DNA from: Microbacterium pygmaeum
Lineage (GTDB): Bacteria > Actinomycetota > Actinomycetes > Actinomycetales > Microbacteriaceae
NCBI RefSeq assembly: GCF_900100885.1
Contig: NZ_LT629692.1
Location: forward strand, 1,674,001-1,738,000
Length of the DNA stretch: 64,000 nucleotides
Reading direction: 5' to 3'
The position numbers were made by a program, and so were the translations under genes. This document shows positions 1 through 9,018 of the stretch, piece after piece. The notes beneath the pieces are model-generated. The model worked only from the letters and a program-made list of their open reading frames with translations. It was not told where the DNA came from and did no database searches. Positions within the stretch are counted from its first letter, which is position 1. Every line of letters starts with the position of its first letter.

Positions 1-1
1 C

Positions 2-1576
2 GACGCCATCACGGCCTCGATCGGCTCCGCGATCGCGGAGGCCATCCCCGCAGCGGATGCCGCGAGCGTGCCGGTGTGGGCGCTGCCCGAGGATCGATTC
101 CTCATCGCTCCGTCGGTGCGCGGGGTGATGCGCTCGGTGGACGGCCACCTGGTCAAGGGCGACGCCGACCTGATGACCCGCGAGGTGCTCGGCGTGGTCG
201 TGGCCGGCATGTCGATGGTCAACGTGCTGCCGCGCCTGTTCGAGAGCGCGATCGTGGTGATCCCGGCCGACCGGACCGAGGTGCTGCTGGCCACGATGCT
301 CGCCAACGCGTCGGGGACCTTCCCGTCGCTGGCCGGCATCGTCCTGAACGGCCCGTTCCCGCTCCCCGAGTCGATCGATCGGCTGATCGACGGTCTCGAT
401 TCCTCGCTGCCCATCATCGCCACCGACATGGGGACGTACGAGACCGCCGTCCATGTCATGAACACCCGTGGGCGGCTGGCGGCCGATTCGCAGCGGCGGT
501 ACGACTCGGCACTGGCCATGTTCGAGCGGTACGTCGACACCGAGGAGCTGCGCCGGCTGCTGGGCCTGGCCCGCTCCACCGTGGTCACCCCGTTGATGTT
601 CGAGTACGGACTCATCGAGCGCTCGCGGTCGGACCGACGCCGCATCGTCCTTCCTGAGGGCGACGATGACCGGGTGCTGCGCGCAGCGGCCACCGTCCTG
701 TCCCGCGGCATCGCCGATCTGACGATCCTCGGCGAGGAGATCGAGGTGCGCAGCCGCGCCATCGAGCTGGGCATCGACATCCGCTCCGCGCAGATCCTCT
801 CCCCGTTCGACGCGGTGCACGTGCACCGTTTCGCCGAGGAATACGAGCGGCTGCGCGCGCACAAGGGCGTCACCTACGCGCAGGCGGCCGACACCGTGAC
901 GGACGTGTCGTACTTCGGAACCCTGATGGTGCATCTGGGCCTTGCGGACGGCATGGTCAGCGGCGCGGCGCACACGACCGCCCACACGATCCGCCCGGCG
1001 TTCGAGATCATCAAGACGAAGCCGGGAGTCTCGGTCGTCTCGTCGGTGTTCCTGATGGCGCTCGCCGACCGGGTGCTGGTCTACGGCGACTGCGCCGTGA
1101 TCCCGGATCCGACCTCCGAGCAGCTCGCCGACATCGCTATCTCCTCCGCTGCCACGGCGAGCCAGTTCGGCATCGACCCTCGGATCGCCATGCTCTCGTA
1201 CTCGACTGGCGAGTCCGGATCGGGCGCCGAAGTGGAGAAGGTGCGCACCGCCACGGCGCTGGTGCGCGAACGCGCACCGCAGCTGCTGGTGGAAGGGCCG
1301 ATCCAATACGACGCGGCCGCCGACGTCGCCGTCGCCGCCGCCAAGATGCCAGGTTCGGAAGTGGCCGGGCGCGCGACGGTGTTCATCTTCCCCGACCTCA
1401 ACACCGGCAACAACACGTACAAGGCGGTGCAGCGATCCGCCGGGGCGGTGGCGATCGGACCTGTGCTGCAGGGGCTGAACAAGCCGATCAACGACCTGTC
1501 GCGCGGTGCGCTGGTGGAAGACATCGTCAACACGATCGCCATCACCGCGATCCAGGCACAGGGGGAGAGCTCGTGA
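2..1576 (+). CDS. pta: Phosphate acetyltransferase, 5' end outside window
   Basis: Interconverts acetyl-CoA and acetyl phosphate in the cytoplasm; with AckA it forms the acetate overflow/assimilation route. The frame is open from the first bases, so the gene begins upstream and about 524 residues of a roughly 700-residue long-form Pta are visible. The central DRTGG-type domain comes first. The catalytic PTA_PTB domain starts near the motif RRIVLPEGDDDR (base 640) and includes VSGAAHTTAHTIRPA and the FPDLNTGNNTYKAVQRS signature. The stop overlaps the ackA start by 4 bases (GTGA), showing translational coupling. The GTG at base 68 is internal, not the true start. Only the family assignment is established knowledge; identity is near certain. 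Confidence 0.95.
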   Translation, partial: DAITASIGSAIAEAIPAADAASVPVWALPEDRFLIAPSVRGVMRSVDGHLVKGDADLMTREVLGVVVAGMSMVNVLPRLFESAIVVIPADRTEVLLATMLANASGTFPSLAGIVLNGPFPLPESIDRLIDGLDSSLPIIATDMGTYETAVHVMNTRGRLAADSQRRYDSALAMFERYVDTEELRRLLGLARSTVVTPLMFEYGLIERSRSDRRRIVLPEGDDDRVLRAAATVLSRGIADLTILGEEIEVRSRAIELGIDIRSAQILSPFDAVHVHRFAEEYERLRAHKGVTYAQAADTVTDVSYFGTLMVHLGLADGMVSGAAHTTAHTIRPAFEIIKTKPGVSVVSSVFLMALADRVLVYGDCAVIPDPTSEQLADIAISSAATASQFGIDPRIAMLSYSTGESGSGAEVEKVRTATALVRERAPQLLVEGPIQYDAAADVAVAAAKMPGSEVAGRATVFIFPDLNTGNNTYKAVQRSAGAVAIGPVLQGLNKPINDLSRGALVEDIVNTIAITAIQAQGESS

Positions 1577-2853
1577 GCATCGTCCTGGTCGTCAACAGCG
1601 GATCCTCCTCGTTCAAGTACCAGCTGCTGGACATGGAGGCCGAGACCGTGCTGGCTTCTGGTCTGGTCGAGCGCATCGGCGAGCTGTCGACGGGCTCGGG
1701 GACCGGCGGCCACTCGTCGCACACCGTGACGGCCGCCGGCATGCGCGAATCCGTCGCTGAGCCTGTCGACGCGGCGCACCCGGCACCCACGGTCCTGGAC
1801 GCCACCTACACCCGCGATCTGCCGATCCCCGATCACACCGCGGGGTTCGCGGTGATGCTCGAGGCGTTCGCCCAGAACGGCCCATCGCTGACCGAGCGTG
1901 CGCCGGTGGCCGTCGGCCATCGCGTCGTGCACGGTGGAGCGAGGTTCTTCGAACCGACCGTCATCACACCGCTCGTCGAGATCAACATCGACGAACTGTC
2001 CGTCCTCGCACCGCTGCACAATCCCGCGAACCTCGCCGGGATCGTCGCGGCGAAGAAGGCGTTCCCCGACGTCCCGCATGTCGCCGTCTTCGACACCGCG
2101 TTCCACCAGACGCTCCCGCCGGCGGCCTACACCTACGCGATCGACGCCGACCTCGCGGCATCCCACCGCATCCGCCGCTACGGGTTCCACGGCACCAGCC
2201 ACAAGTTCGTCAGCGAAGCTGCAGCGGCGTTCCTCGGCCGCCCGCTGACCGAGCTGAAGCAGATCGTCTTCCACCTCGGCAACGGCGCATCTGTCGCTGC
2301 GATCGACGGCGGCCGGTCGGTCGAGACGTCAATGGGCCTGACGCCGCTGGAGGGCCTGGTCATGGGCACCCGCTCGGGAGACGTCGACCCGGCGGTGCTG
2401 TTCCAGCTCGCGAGGCGAGGCGGTATGTCGATCGATGACCTCGACACCCTCCTGAACAAGCGCAGCGGACTGCTCGGGCTCGCCGGGGTCTCGGACATGC
2501 GCGACGTCCTGGAGGGGATGCAGCGCGGGGATGCTGCAGCCACGCTCGCCTTCGATGTGTATGTGCACCGGCTCCGCGCGTATGCGGGTGCCTACCTGGC
2601 GCAGCTGGACGGTGTCGATGTCATCTCCTTCACCGCCGGTGTGGGGGAGAACGCCGCCGCCGTCCGTGCCGGGGCGCTGGCCACCCTGGGCTTCGCCGGC
2701 GTGCACCTGGACGCCGAACGCAACGAGACGCGAGGGCGCGGCATCCGCATCATCTCCACCGACGACTCACCGGTCACGGTCCTCGTCGTGCCGACGAACG
2801 AAGAGCTCGAGATCGCCCGCCAGAGCCTCGCCGCGGCGGCCTCGGCGGTCTGA
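1573..2853 (+). CDS. ackA: Acetate kinase
   Basis: Converts acetyl phosphate plus ADP to acetate plus ATP, or the reverse, completing the Pta-AckA pathway. The 426-residue product is slightly longer than the usual 400. Seen motifs are the N-terminal VVNSGSSSFKY, VGHRVVHGG, GFHGTSHKFV and MGTRSGDVDP, all hallmarks of the ASKHA acetokinase fold. The start GTG at 1573 overlaps the pta stop, so the two are one operon. A Gly/Ser/His-rich insertion near residues 36-60 explains the extra length. No clear terminator follows; a TACGCT -10 box for the next gene lies 37 bases downstream. Confidence 0.97.
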   Translation: MSIVLVVNSGSSSFKYQLLDMEAETVLASGLVERIGELSTGSGTGGHSSHTVTAAGMRESVAEPVDAAHPAPTVLDATYTRDLPIPDHTAGFAVMLEAFAQNGPSLTERAPVAVGHRVVHGGARFFEPTVITPLVEINIDELSVLAPLHNPANLAGIVAAKKAFPDVPHVAVFDTAFHQTLPPAAYTYAIDADLAASHRIRRYGFHGTSHKFVSEAAAAFLGRPLTELKQIVFHLGNGASVAAIDGGRSVETSMGLTPLEGLVMGTRSGDVDPAVLFQLARRGGMSIDDLDTLLNKRSGLLGLAGVSDMRDVLEGMQRGDAAATLAFDVYVHRLRAYAGAYLAQLDGVDVISFTAGVGENAAAVRAGALATLGFAGVHLDAERNETRGRGIRIISTDDSPVTVLVVPTNEELEIARQSLAAAASAV

Positions 2854-2954
2854 GTCCGAGGCGGGTCACAGGCATTCACCGTCGCCGACTACGCTTGCTG
2901 CACGGCACGAAGCTGAGCCGCATGCCGACATTTCCGCTCTCGCCTGGAGGCTTC

Positions 2955-3728
2955 GTGACCACCGATGCCCTGCCCGATCTGACCTCGTTCGACGCCGTGC
3001 TCTTCGACCTCGACGGTGTGCTGACGCCGACGGCCGAGGTGCACATGCACGCCTGGCAGACGATGTTCCAGGAGCTCTTCGCCTCCTGGGGCATCGAGCC
3101 CGCGTACACCGAGCGCGATTACTTCGAGTACCTCGACGGCAAGAAGCGCTACGACGGGGTGGCGAGCCTCCTGCGCAGCCGCGACGTCGAGGTGCCCTGG
3201 GGCGACCCGTCCGATGACCCCACCGCCGACACGGTGTGCGGGATCGGCAACCGCAAGAACGCGTTCTTCGAGCGCGTGCTGCGCGACGAGGGCATCGCCC
3301 CCTATCCGGGCTCCCTCGCGCTCGTCGAGCAGCTGCAGGCAGCCGGCATCCCGATCGCGGTCGTGTCCAGCTCGAAGAACGCCGAAGAGGTGCTGAAGGT
3401 CGCCGGCATCCGCGACCGGTTCCCCGTGGTCATGGACGGAGTCATCGCCGAACGGGATCACCTCGCCTCCAAGCCCGCTCCCGACGTGTTCGTCGAAGGA
3501 GCTCGGATGCTGGGGGTCGACCCGGCTCGCAGTGTCGCCGTCGAGGATGCGATCAGCGGCGTGCAGTCCGCGGCCGCCGGCGGTTTCGCGCTGGTCATCG
3601 GCGTGGACCGCGGCGTCGGGGCCGACGATCTGCGTGCAGCGGGCGCCCACCTCGTCGTGACGGACCTGGCCGAACTGCTCGGTTCGTCCGCCTCGACCCC
3701 GACCTCGTCCGAGGGGGACGCAGAATGA
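2955..3728 (+). CDS. HAD-family beta-phosphoglucomutase-like enzyme
   Basis: Predicted to convert beta-glucose 1-phosphate to glucose 6-phosphate. The HAD motif I is FDLDGVLTPT with both aspartates, motif II is VVSSSKN, motif III lies around SKPAPDVF, and motif IV is VEDAISGVQSA. The GTG at 2955 was chosen because GGAGG sits 4 bases upstream; an ATG at 2922 and one at 2895 are in frame but lack a ribosome site. A TACGCT -10 box at 2890-2895 would give a leader of about 53 bases. The stop overlaps the next start (ATGA), coupling it to a GH65 phosphorylase, the same pairing as Rv3400/Rv3401 in mycobacteria. Function is inferred from family plus this pairing. Confidence 0.88.
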   Translation: MTTDALPDLTSFDAVLFDLDGVLTPTAEVHMHAWQTMFQELFASWGIEPAYTERDYFEYLDGKKRYDGVASLLRSRDVEVPWGDPSDDPTADTVCGIGNRKNAFFERVLRDEGIAPYPGSLALVEQLQAAGIPIAVVSSSKNAEEVLKVAGIRDRFPVVMDGVIAERDHLASKPAPDVFVEGARMLGVDPARSVAVEDAISGVQSAAAGGFALVIGVDRGVGADDLRAAGAHLVVTDLAELLGSSASTPTSSEGDAE

Positions 3729-6250
3729 TGGACCGCGACCGTTTCCCCGTCGACCCCTGGAACCTCTGCGAGACGAAGTTCGGCCTCGACGACGTGGGTG
3801 TCACCGAGACCCTCTTCTCGGTGGGCAACGGCTACCTCGGCCTGCGCGGAAACCACATCGAGGGCCGCTTCGCGCACGAGCACGGCACGTTCATCAACGG
3901 CTTCCACGAGACCTTCCCGATCAGGCACGCCGAGCAGGCGTACGGATTCGCGGAGGTCGGCCAGACGATCATCAATGCGCCCGATGCAAAGGTCATGCGC
4001 GTCTACGTCGACGATGAGCCGCTCTCGCTCGATGTCGCAGACGTCCGCGAATACACCCGGACCCTCGACATGCGCGCGGGCGTGCTGCATCGCCGCATCC
4101 GCTGGATGACCCCCTCCGGCAAGGAGGTCCTCGTCGAGGACGACCGCCTCGTGTCGTTCGAGGAGAAGCACCTCGCGATCCTGCGGCTGGAGGTCACGGT
4201 GCTCAACGCCGATGCCCCGGTGACGATCAACTGCCAGCTCATCAACCGGCAGGACGGTGAGGACGTGTACGGCGGGCGTCCCACGCAGTCCAAGAAGAGC
4301 GGCTTCGACCCGCGGAAGGCCGAGCGCATCCACCAGCGCGTGCTGGAGCCGGAGGACTACTGGCAGGACGGCGTCCGGTCGGCGCTGTCATACCACGTCA
4401 CCGAATCGGGGATGACCGGCGCGGTCGTCGCCGATCACCTGATCGAGACCGACAACGACTACACGCACCGCACGCTCATCGAGCCAGACATCGCCAAGAA
4501 CGTCTTCCGGGTGCAGGCGAAGGCCGGCGTGCCCATCCGCGTGACGAAGCTGGTGAGCTATCACACCTCGCGCGGCGTGCCGGCTCGCGAGCTCGTCGAC
4601 CGCTGTCGCCGCTCCCTCGATCGTGCGGAGGTCGAAGGCGTGGAGCGACAGTTCGAACGCCAGCGCGTATGGCTCGACGCCTTCTGGGAGCGCTCGGACG
4701 TGCGGATCGCCGGCCACGACGACCTGCAGCAGGCCACCCGCTGGTGCCTGTTCCAGCTCGCGCAGGCAGCAGCGCGCGCAGACGGCCAGGGGGTGCCCGC
4801 GAAGGGTGTCTCCGGGTCGGGCTACAGCGGTCACTACTTCTGGGACACCGAGATCTACGTCCTGCCGTTCCTCGCCTATACGACACCGCTGTGGGCGCGC
4901 AACGCCCTGCGGATGCGCTACCTCATGCTGCCGGCGGCACGCCGCCGCGCCCACCAGCTGAACGAGCACGGCGTGCTCTTCCCGTGGCGCACCATCAACG
5001 GCGAGGAGGCGTCGGCATACTATGCGGCCGGCACCGCCCAGTACCACATCAACGCCGATGTCAGCTTCGCGCTGGCCAAGTACGTGCGTGCCACCGGCGA
5101 TATCGAATTCCTGCACCGGGAGGGCGTGGACATCGCGGTGGAAACAGCGCGACTGTGGGCGACCCTCGGCTTCTGGCGCACCAGCGACGGGTCGATCGAC
5201 GGGGAGGGGGAGGAGTTCCACATCCACGGCGTCACCGGCCCCGACGAGTACACGACGGTCGTCAACGACAACCTCTTCACCAACGTCATGGCGCGCTTCA
5301 ACCTGCGCTTCGCGGCGCGCACCGTGCGTGAGATGGCGATCGATGACCCGGAGGCATACCGGCTCATGGTCGACCGCCTCGATCTGGACCCGGCCGAGGC
5401 CGAGGGGTGGGAGCGCGCCGCCGAGGCGCTGCACATCCCGTTCAGCCCGGCGCTGGGCATCCACCCGCAGGATGCGATCTTCCTCGAACGCGAGGTCTGG
5501 GATCTCGAGCACACGCCGGCCGATCAGCGGCCACTGCTGCTGCACTTCCACCCGCTGGTGATCTACCGCTACCAGGTGCTCAAACAGGCCGACGTCGTGC
5601 TGGCGCTGTACCTGCAGGGCAACCATTTCTCCGACGAGGACAAACTCGCCGACTTCGAGTACTACGACCCGCTGACCACCGGCGACTCGACGCTGTCGGC
5701 CGTCGTGCAGGCGATCCTGGCGGCCGAGGTCGGATACCAGGACCTCGCGCTGGAGTACTTCCGCGAGTCGATCTTCGTGGACCTCGCCGACCTGCACCAC
5801 AACGCGTCCGACGGCGTGCACGTCGCGTCGGCGGGCGGCGTGTGGACCGCGCTGATCGCCGGGTTCGGCGGCATGCGCGATCACTTCGGCGAGCTCACGT
5901 TCGACCCGCGCCTGCCGGCGGACTGGCCGGAGCTGTCCTTCCCGCTGCACTGGCACGGGACGCGGCTGCAGGTCACCATCACGCGGGAGGAGCTGCGGGT
6001 GCGCGCCGGCGACGGCGAGCCGCTCGTGTTCAGCGTACGCGGCGACGCGTACGCGATCGGGGCGAACGAAGAGGTCGTGGTGCCGCTGGCCGACCAGGGT
6101 CCGGTGATCCCCGGGAAGCCCTCGCTCAAGCAGTTCGCGGACGTGCGCCGAGAGGACGGCACACTGCTGTCGGCGTCCGTGCCGACGGTGACCACGACGA
6201 TCCCCATCATCGCGCCGGAGGCTGACGTCGAGCACGGCGCGGACGTCTGA
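3725..6250 (+). CDS. Glycoside hydrolase family 65 disaccharide phosphorylase
   Basis: Likely splits an alpha-linked glucose disaccharide (maltose, trehalose or kojibiose) with inorganic phosphate, giving glucose plus beta-glucose 1-phosphate, which the upstream HAD enzyme would turn into glucose 6-phosphate. The product is 841 residues. The N-terminal beta-sandwich domain begins PWNLCETKFGL; the (alpha/alpha)6 domain contains GYSGHYFWDTEIYVLPF and HGVTGPDEYTTVVNDN, whose Glu is the general acid in this family. The ATG at 3725 overlaps the upstream stop; a second in-frame ATG follows at once. The open frame extends upstream, but that part only shadows the HAD gene. Substrate cannot be fixed from sequence by eye. 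Confidence 0.9.
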   Translation: MMDRDRFPVDPWNLCETKFGLDDVGVTETLFSVGNGYLGLRGNHIEGRFAHEHGTFINGFHETFPIRHAEQAYGFAEVGQTIINAPDAKVMRVYVDDEPLSLDVADVREYTRTLDMRAGVLHRRIRWMTPSGKEVLVEDDRLVSFEEKHLAILRLEVTVLNADAPVTINCQLINRQDGEDVYGGRPTQSKKSGFDPRKAERIHQRVLEPEDYWQDGVRSALSYHVTESGMTGAVVADHLIETDNDYTHRTLIEPDIAKNVFRVQAKAGVPIRVTKLVSYHTSRGVPARELVDRCRRSLDRAEVEGVERQFERQRVWLDAFWERSDVRIAGHDDLQQATRWCLFQLAQAAARADGQGVPAKGVSGSGYSGHYFWDTEIYVLPFLAYTTPLWARNALRMRYLMLPAARRRAHQLNEHGVLFPWRTINGEEASAYYAAGTAQYHINADVSFALAKYVRATGDIEFLHREGVDIAVETARLWATLGFWRTSDGSIDGEGEEFHIHGVTGPDEYTTVVNDNLFTNVMARFNLRFAARTVREMAIDDPEAYRLMVDRLDLDPAEAEGWERAAEALHIPFSPALGIHPQDAIFLEREVWDLEHTPADQRPLLLHFHPLVIYRYQVLKQADVVLALYLQGNHFSDEDKLADFEYYDPLTTGDSTLSAVVQAILAAEVGYQDLALEYFRESIFVDLADLHHNASDGVHVASAGGVWTALIAGFGGMRDHFGELTFDPRLPADWPELSFPLHWHGTRLQVTITREELRVRAGDGEPLVFSVRGDAYAIGANEEVVVPLADQGPVIPGKPSLKQFADVRREDGTLLSASVPTVTTTIPIIAPEADVEHGADV

Positions 6251-6271
6251 GGCACGCCGTAGGCTAAGCGG

Positions 6272-8410
6272 GTGACCACCGCCCTCTACCGCCGCTACCG
6301 CCCCGAAGCGTTCGGCGAGATGATCGGCCAGTCGCAGGTCACCGAGCCGCTGATGACCGCTCTGCGCAGCGACCGCGTCGGTCACGCCTACCTCTTCTCG
6401 GGTCCCCGAGGCTGCGGCAAGACGACCTCGGCGCGCATCCTCGCGCGCTGCCTCAACTGCGCGGCCGGCCCCACCGACACCCCGTGCGGAACCTGCGACA
6501 GCTGCGTCGAACTCGGTCGCGGCGGCGGTGGCTCGCTCGATGTCGTCGAGATCGACGCGGCGAGCCACAACGGCGTCGACGATGCCCGTGACCTCCGCGA
6601 GCGTGCGGTGTTCGCGCCGGCTCGCGACCGGTTCAAGATCTTCATCCTCGACGAGGCCCACATGGTCACCCCGCAGGGCTTCAACGCCCTGCTGAAGCTC
6701 GTGGAAGAGCCGCCCGACCACGTCAAGTTCATCTTCGCGACGACCGAGCCCGAGAAGGTCATCGGCACTATCCGCTCGCGCACGCATCACTATCCGTTCC
6801 GCCTCGTTCCGCCGGCGGCGATGCTGGAGTACGTCCAGCAGCTGAGCGAGACCGAGGGCGTCGTCGTCGAACCCGGCGTGCTGCCGCTCGTGGTCCGCGC
6901 CGGAGGCGGGTCGCCGCGTGACACGCTGTCGCTGCTGGACCAGCTGATCGCCGGTTCCGAGCTGTCCGCCGAGACCGGCGGCGTCGTCGTGCGATACGAG
7001 CGCGCCGTCGCACTGCTCGGCTACACGCACGCCGAGCTGCTGGACGAAGTGGTCGACGCGTTCGGCGCAGGCGACGCCGCAGCCGCGTTCTCCGCCGTGG
7101 ACCGCGTCGTGCAGACCGGGCAGGATCCGCGGCGGTTCGTCGACGACCTGCTCGAGCGACTGCGCGACCTCATCGTCATCGCCGCGACCGGCCAGGGCGC
7201 CGCGAACGTGCTGCGCGGTGTGTCGACGGAAGACCTCGATCGGATGACGCGGCAGGCCGAGGTGTTCGGCGCCGCGCGGCTCTCACGCACTGCAGACCTG
7301 GTCATCGCGACGCTCGACGAGATGACCGGTGCCACCTCGCCCCGCCTCCAGCTCGAGCTCATGGTGGCGCGGGTCCTCGCGCACACGGGCGGCGTGGCTC
7401 CGGCCGCGGTCGCCGCACCGGTCCCGGTCGCCGCACCGGTCCCGCTCGCCGCTCCCGTTCCGGTCACCGCTCCGGCGCCGGTCGCTGAGCCGATTCCCCC
7501 GGTCGCGGAGCCGACCCATCCGGTCGCTGCGACTGTCGAAGCGTCGCGCTCCGCACCGGTCGCCGACACGTCGAAGCGCTCGGGCATCGTTCCTCCGGCG
7601 CCTGCCACGACCGGCCCGATCGATCTTCACCGCATGCGCGACGCGTGGCCTGAGGTGCTCGCCGGGCTGGAATCGGTGAGCCGCACCTCGTGGCTGGTCG
7701 CCTCGGGCGCCCGGGTCGCCGATCTCGACGGCGACGTGCTGACGCTCAGCTTCCGCAGTCAGTCCGACGTGGCGAAGTTCAAGAAGCTCAACGCCGGCGC
7801 CGGGCCCAGTGAAGACCTCCGGCAGGCGATCCTCGGTGTCCTCGGCATCCGCGTGAAGTACCTTGCCAAGCACGACAGTGAGACGGGCCCGTCCCCGCAG
7901 GCGGCGTCACCGACTCCGCCGCCGCCTCGTCAGGCACCCGATCCGCGCTCGGCCGGCGCCGGTCCCGCGTCGCCGGCGCGCGCCGCCGCCGCGGCGCCGG
8001 TCACCGAATGGGCCGTCGCCCCCATCCCGACCGATGCCGACGCCCCGCCCATCGACGAGCCGGAGCCGCCGGCACCGGTGGCGCAGTTCGCCGTCGACGA
8101 CGAGCCGGAGGACGCGACCGAACCGGCGCGCGTTCAGGTGGCCACGCTCGCCCCGCCGCGCGAAGGCGATGTGCTGCCCGATCGTGAGGTGGAGCAGTCG
8201 GTGGAGGCCGACGAACAGGACGAGGACGACCTCGACATCGTGCCCGACGCCGGCGTGCCCCCGGTGGTCGCGCCGCGCCTTCCCGCGACCGCTGCGCCGA
8301 GGGCTCCCGCGGGCATCCAGCGATACGGCGAATCCGTGATCCGGCAGGTGCTGGGCGCGACCTTCGTCCGCGAGGAGCCGTACGAGCCGCCCACCAGATT
8401 CAGCTCGTGA
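6272..8410 (+). CDS. dnaX: DNA polymerase III subunits gamma/tau
   Basis: Clamp-loader ATPase of the replisome. The AAA+ domain shows Walker A GPRGCGKTTSAR, a zinc knuckle with cysteines in CLNC...CGTCDSC, and a DEAH Walker B box, followed by DNA_pol3 gamma domain III. A Pro/Ala-rich linker with repeated AAPVPV-type units spans about residues 375-440, and an acidic tail follows, as in tau. The GTG at 6272 lies exactly 7 bases after a TAGGCT -10 box (6260-6265), so the mRNA is probably leaderless. I saw no obvious slippery heptamer with hairpin for making gamma. recR follows after 14 bases with no ebfC (ybaB) between them. Confidence 0.96.
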   Translation: MTTALYRRYRPEAFGEMIGQSQVTEPLMTALRSDRVGHAYLFSGPRGCGKTTSARILARCLNCAAGPTDTPCGTCDSCVELGRGGGGSLDVVEIDAASHNGVDDARDLRERAVFAPARDRFKIFILDEAHMVTPQGFNALLKLVEEPPDHVKFIFATTEPEKVIGTIRSRTHHYPFRLVPPAAMLEYVQQLSETEGVVVEPGVLPLVVRAGGGSPRDTLSLLDQLIAGSELSAETGGVVVRYERAVALLGYTHAELLDEVVDAFGAGDAAAAFSAVDRVVQTGQDPRRFVDDLLERLRDLIVIAATGQGAANVLRGVSTEDLDRMTRQAEVFGAARLSRTADLVIATLDEMTGATSPRLQLELMVARVLAHTGGVAPAAVAAPVPVAAPVPLAAPVPVTAPAPVAEPIPPVAEPTHPVAATVEASRSAPVADTSKRSGIVPPAPATTGPIDLHRMRDAWPEVLAGLESVSRTSWLVASGARVADLDGDVLTLSFRSQSDVAKFKKLNAGAGPSEDLRQAILGVLGIRVKYLAKHDSETGPSPQAASPTPPPPRQAPDPRSAGAGPASPARAAAAAPVTEWAVAPIPTDADAPPIDEPEPPAPVAQFAVDDEPEDATEPARVQVATLAPPREGDVLPDREVEQSVEADEQDEDDLDIVPDAGVPPVVAPRLPATAAPRAPAGIQRYGESVIRQVLGATFVREEPYEPPTRFSS

Positions 8411-8424
8411 GGGTGCACTGACTC

Positions 8425-9018
8425 ATGTACGACGGCATCGTCCAAGACCTCATCGACGAATTCGGTCGCCTTCCCGGCATCGGACCCAAGTCCGCCCAGC
8501 GGATCACCTTCCATATCCTGCAGTCGCCGTCCTTCGACGTGTCCCGCCTGTCGATCCTGCTCGGCGAGGTGCGCGACAAGGTCCGGTTCTGCGAGATCTG
8601 CGGCAACGTGTCAGAACAGGACCGCTGCAGCATCTGCCGTGATCCGCGCCGCAACCCGAGCGTGATCTGCGTCGTCGAAGACGCGAAGGACGTCGCGGCG
8701 ATCGAGCGCACCCGGGAGTTCCGCGGTCTGTACCACGTCCTCGGCGGCGCGATCAGCCCGATCGCCGGCGTCGGGCCGGAAGACCTCCGGATCACCCAGC
8801 TCATGCAGCGCCTCGCCGACGGCACGGTGCAGGAAGTGATCCTCGCCACCAATCCGAACCTCGAGGGCGAGGCCACGGCGACGTATCTCAGCCGGCTGCT
8901 GCACACCCTGGAGATCGCGGTCACCCGTCTCGCCTCCGGGCTCCCGGTCGGCGGCGACCTGGAATACGCGGACGAGGTCACCCTCGGGCGCGCCTTCGAA
9001 GGCCGCCGAGCGGTGTGA
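8425..9018 (+). CDS. recR: Recombination mediator protein RecR
   Basis: Works with RecO/RecF to load RecA on gapped DNA. The 197-residue length is standard. It has the N-terminal helix-hairpin-helix LPGIGPKSAQRI, a four-cysteine zinc finger (CEICGN...CSICRD), and a Toprim domain starting ICVVEDAKDV, ending with the conserved SGLPVGGDLEYADEVTLGRA. It lies 14 bases after dnaX and shares the TGATG stop/start junction with the downstream transporter, so the three are probably co-transcribed. Confidence 0.97.
   Translation: MYDGIVQDLIDEFGRLPGIGPKSAQRITFHILQSPSFDVSRLSILLGEVRDKVRFCEICGNVSEQDRCSICRDPRRNPSVICVVEDAKDVAAIERTREFRGLYHVLGGAISPIAGVGPEDLRITQLMQRLADGTVQEVILATNPNLEGEATATYLSRLLHTLEIAVTRLASGLPVGGDLEYADEVTLGRAFEGRRAV

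Noticed and set aside
3236..3724. Long upstream extension of the GH65 frame
   Set aside because: It shadows the HAD gene in another frame, is Arg-rich and unlike the family; ATG 3725 overlaps the HAD stop as expected for coupling.
4388..7030. Very long minus-strand open frame (880 codons)
   Set aside because: Antisense to GH65 and dnaX; the absence of stops follows from high GC content and third-position bias, with no domain signal.
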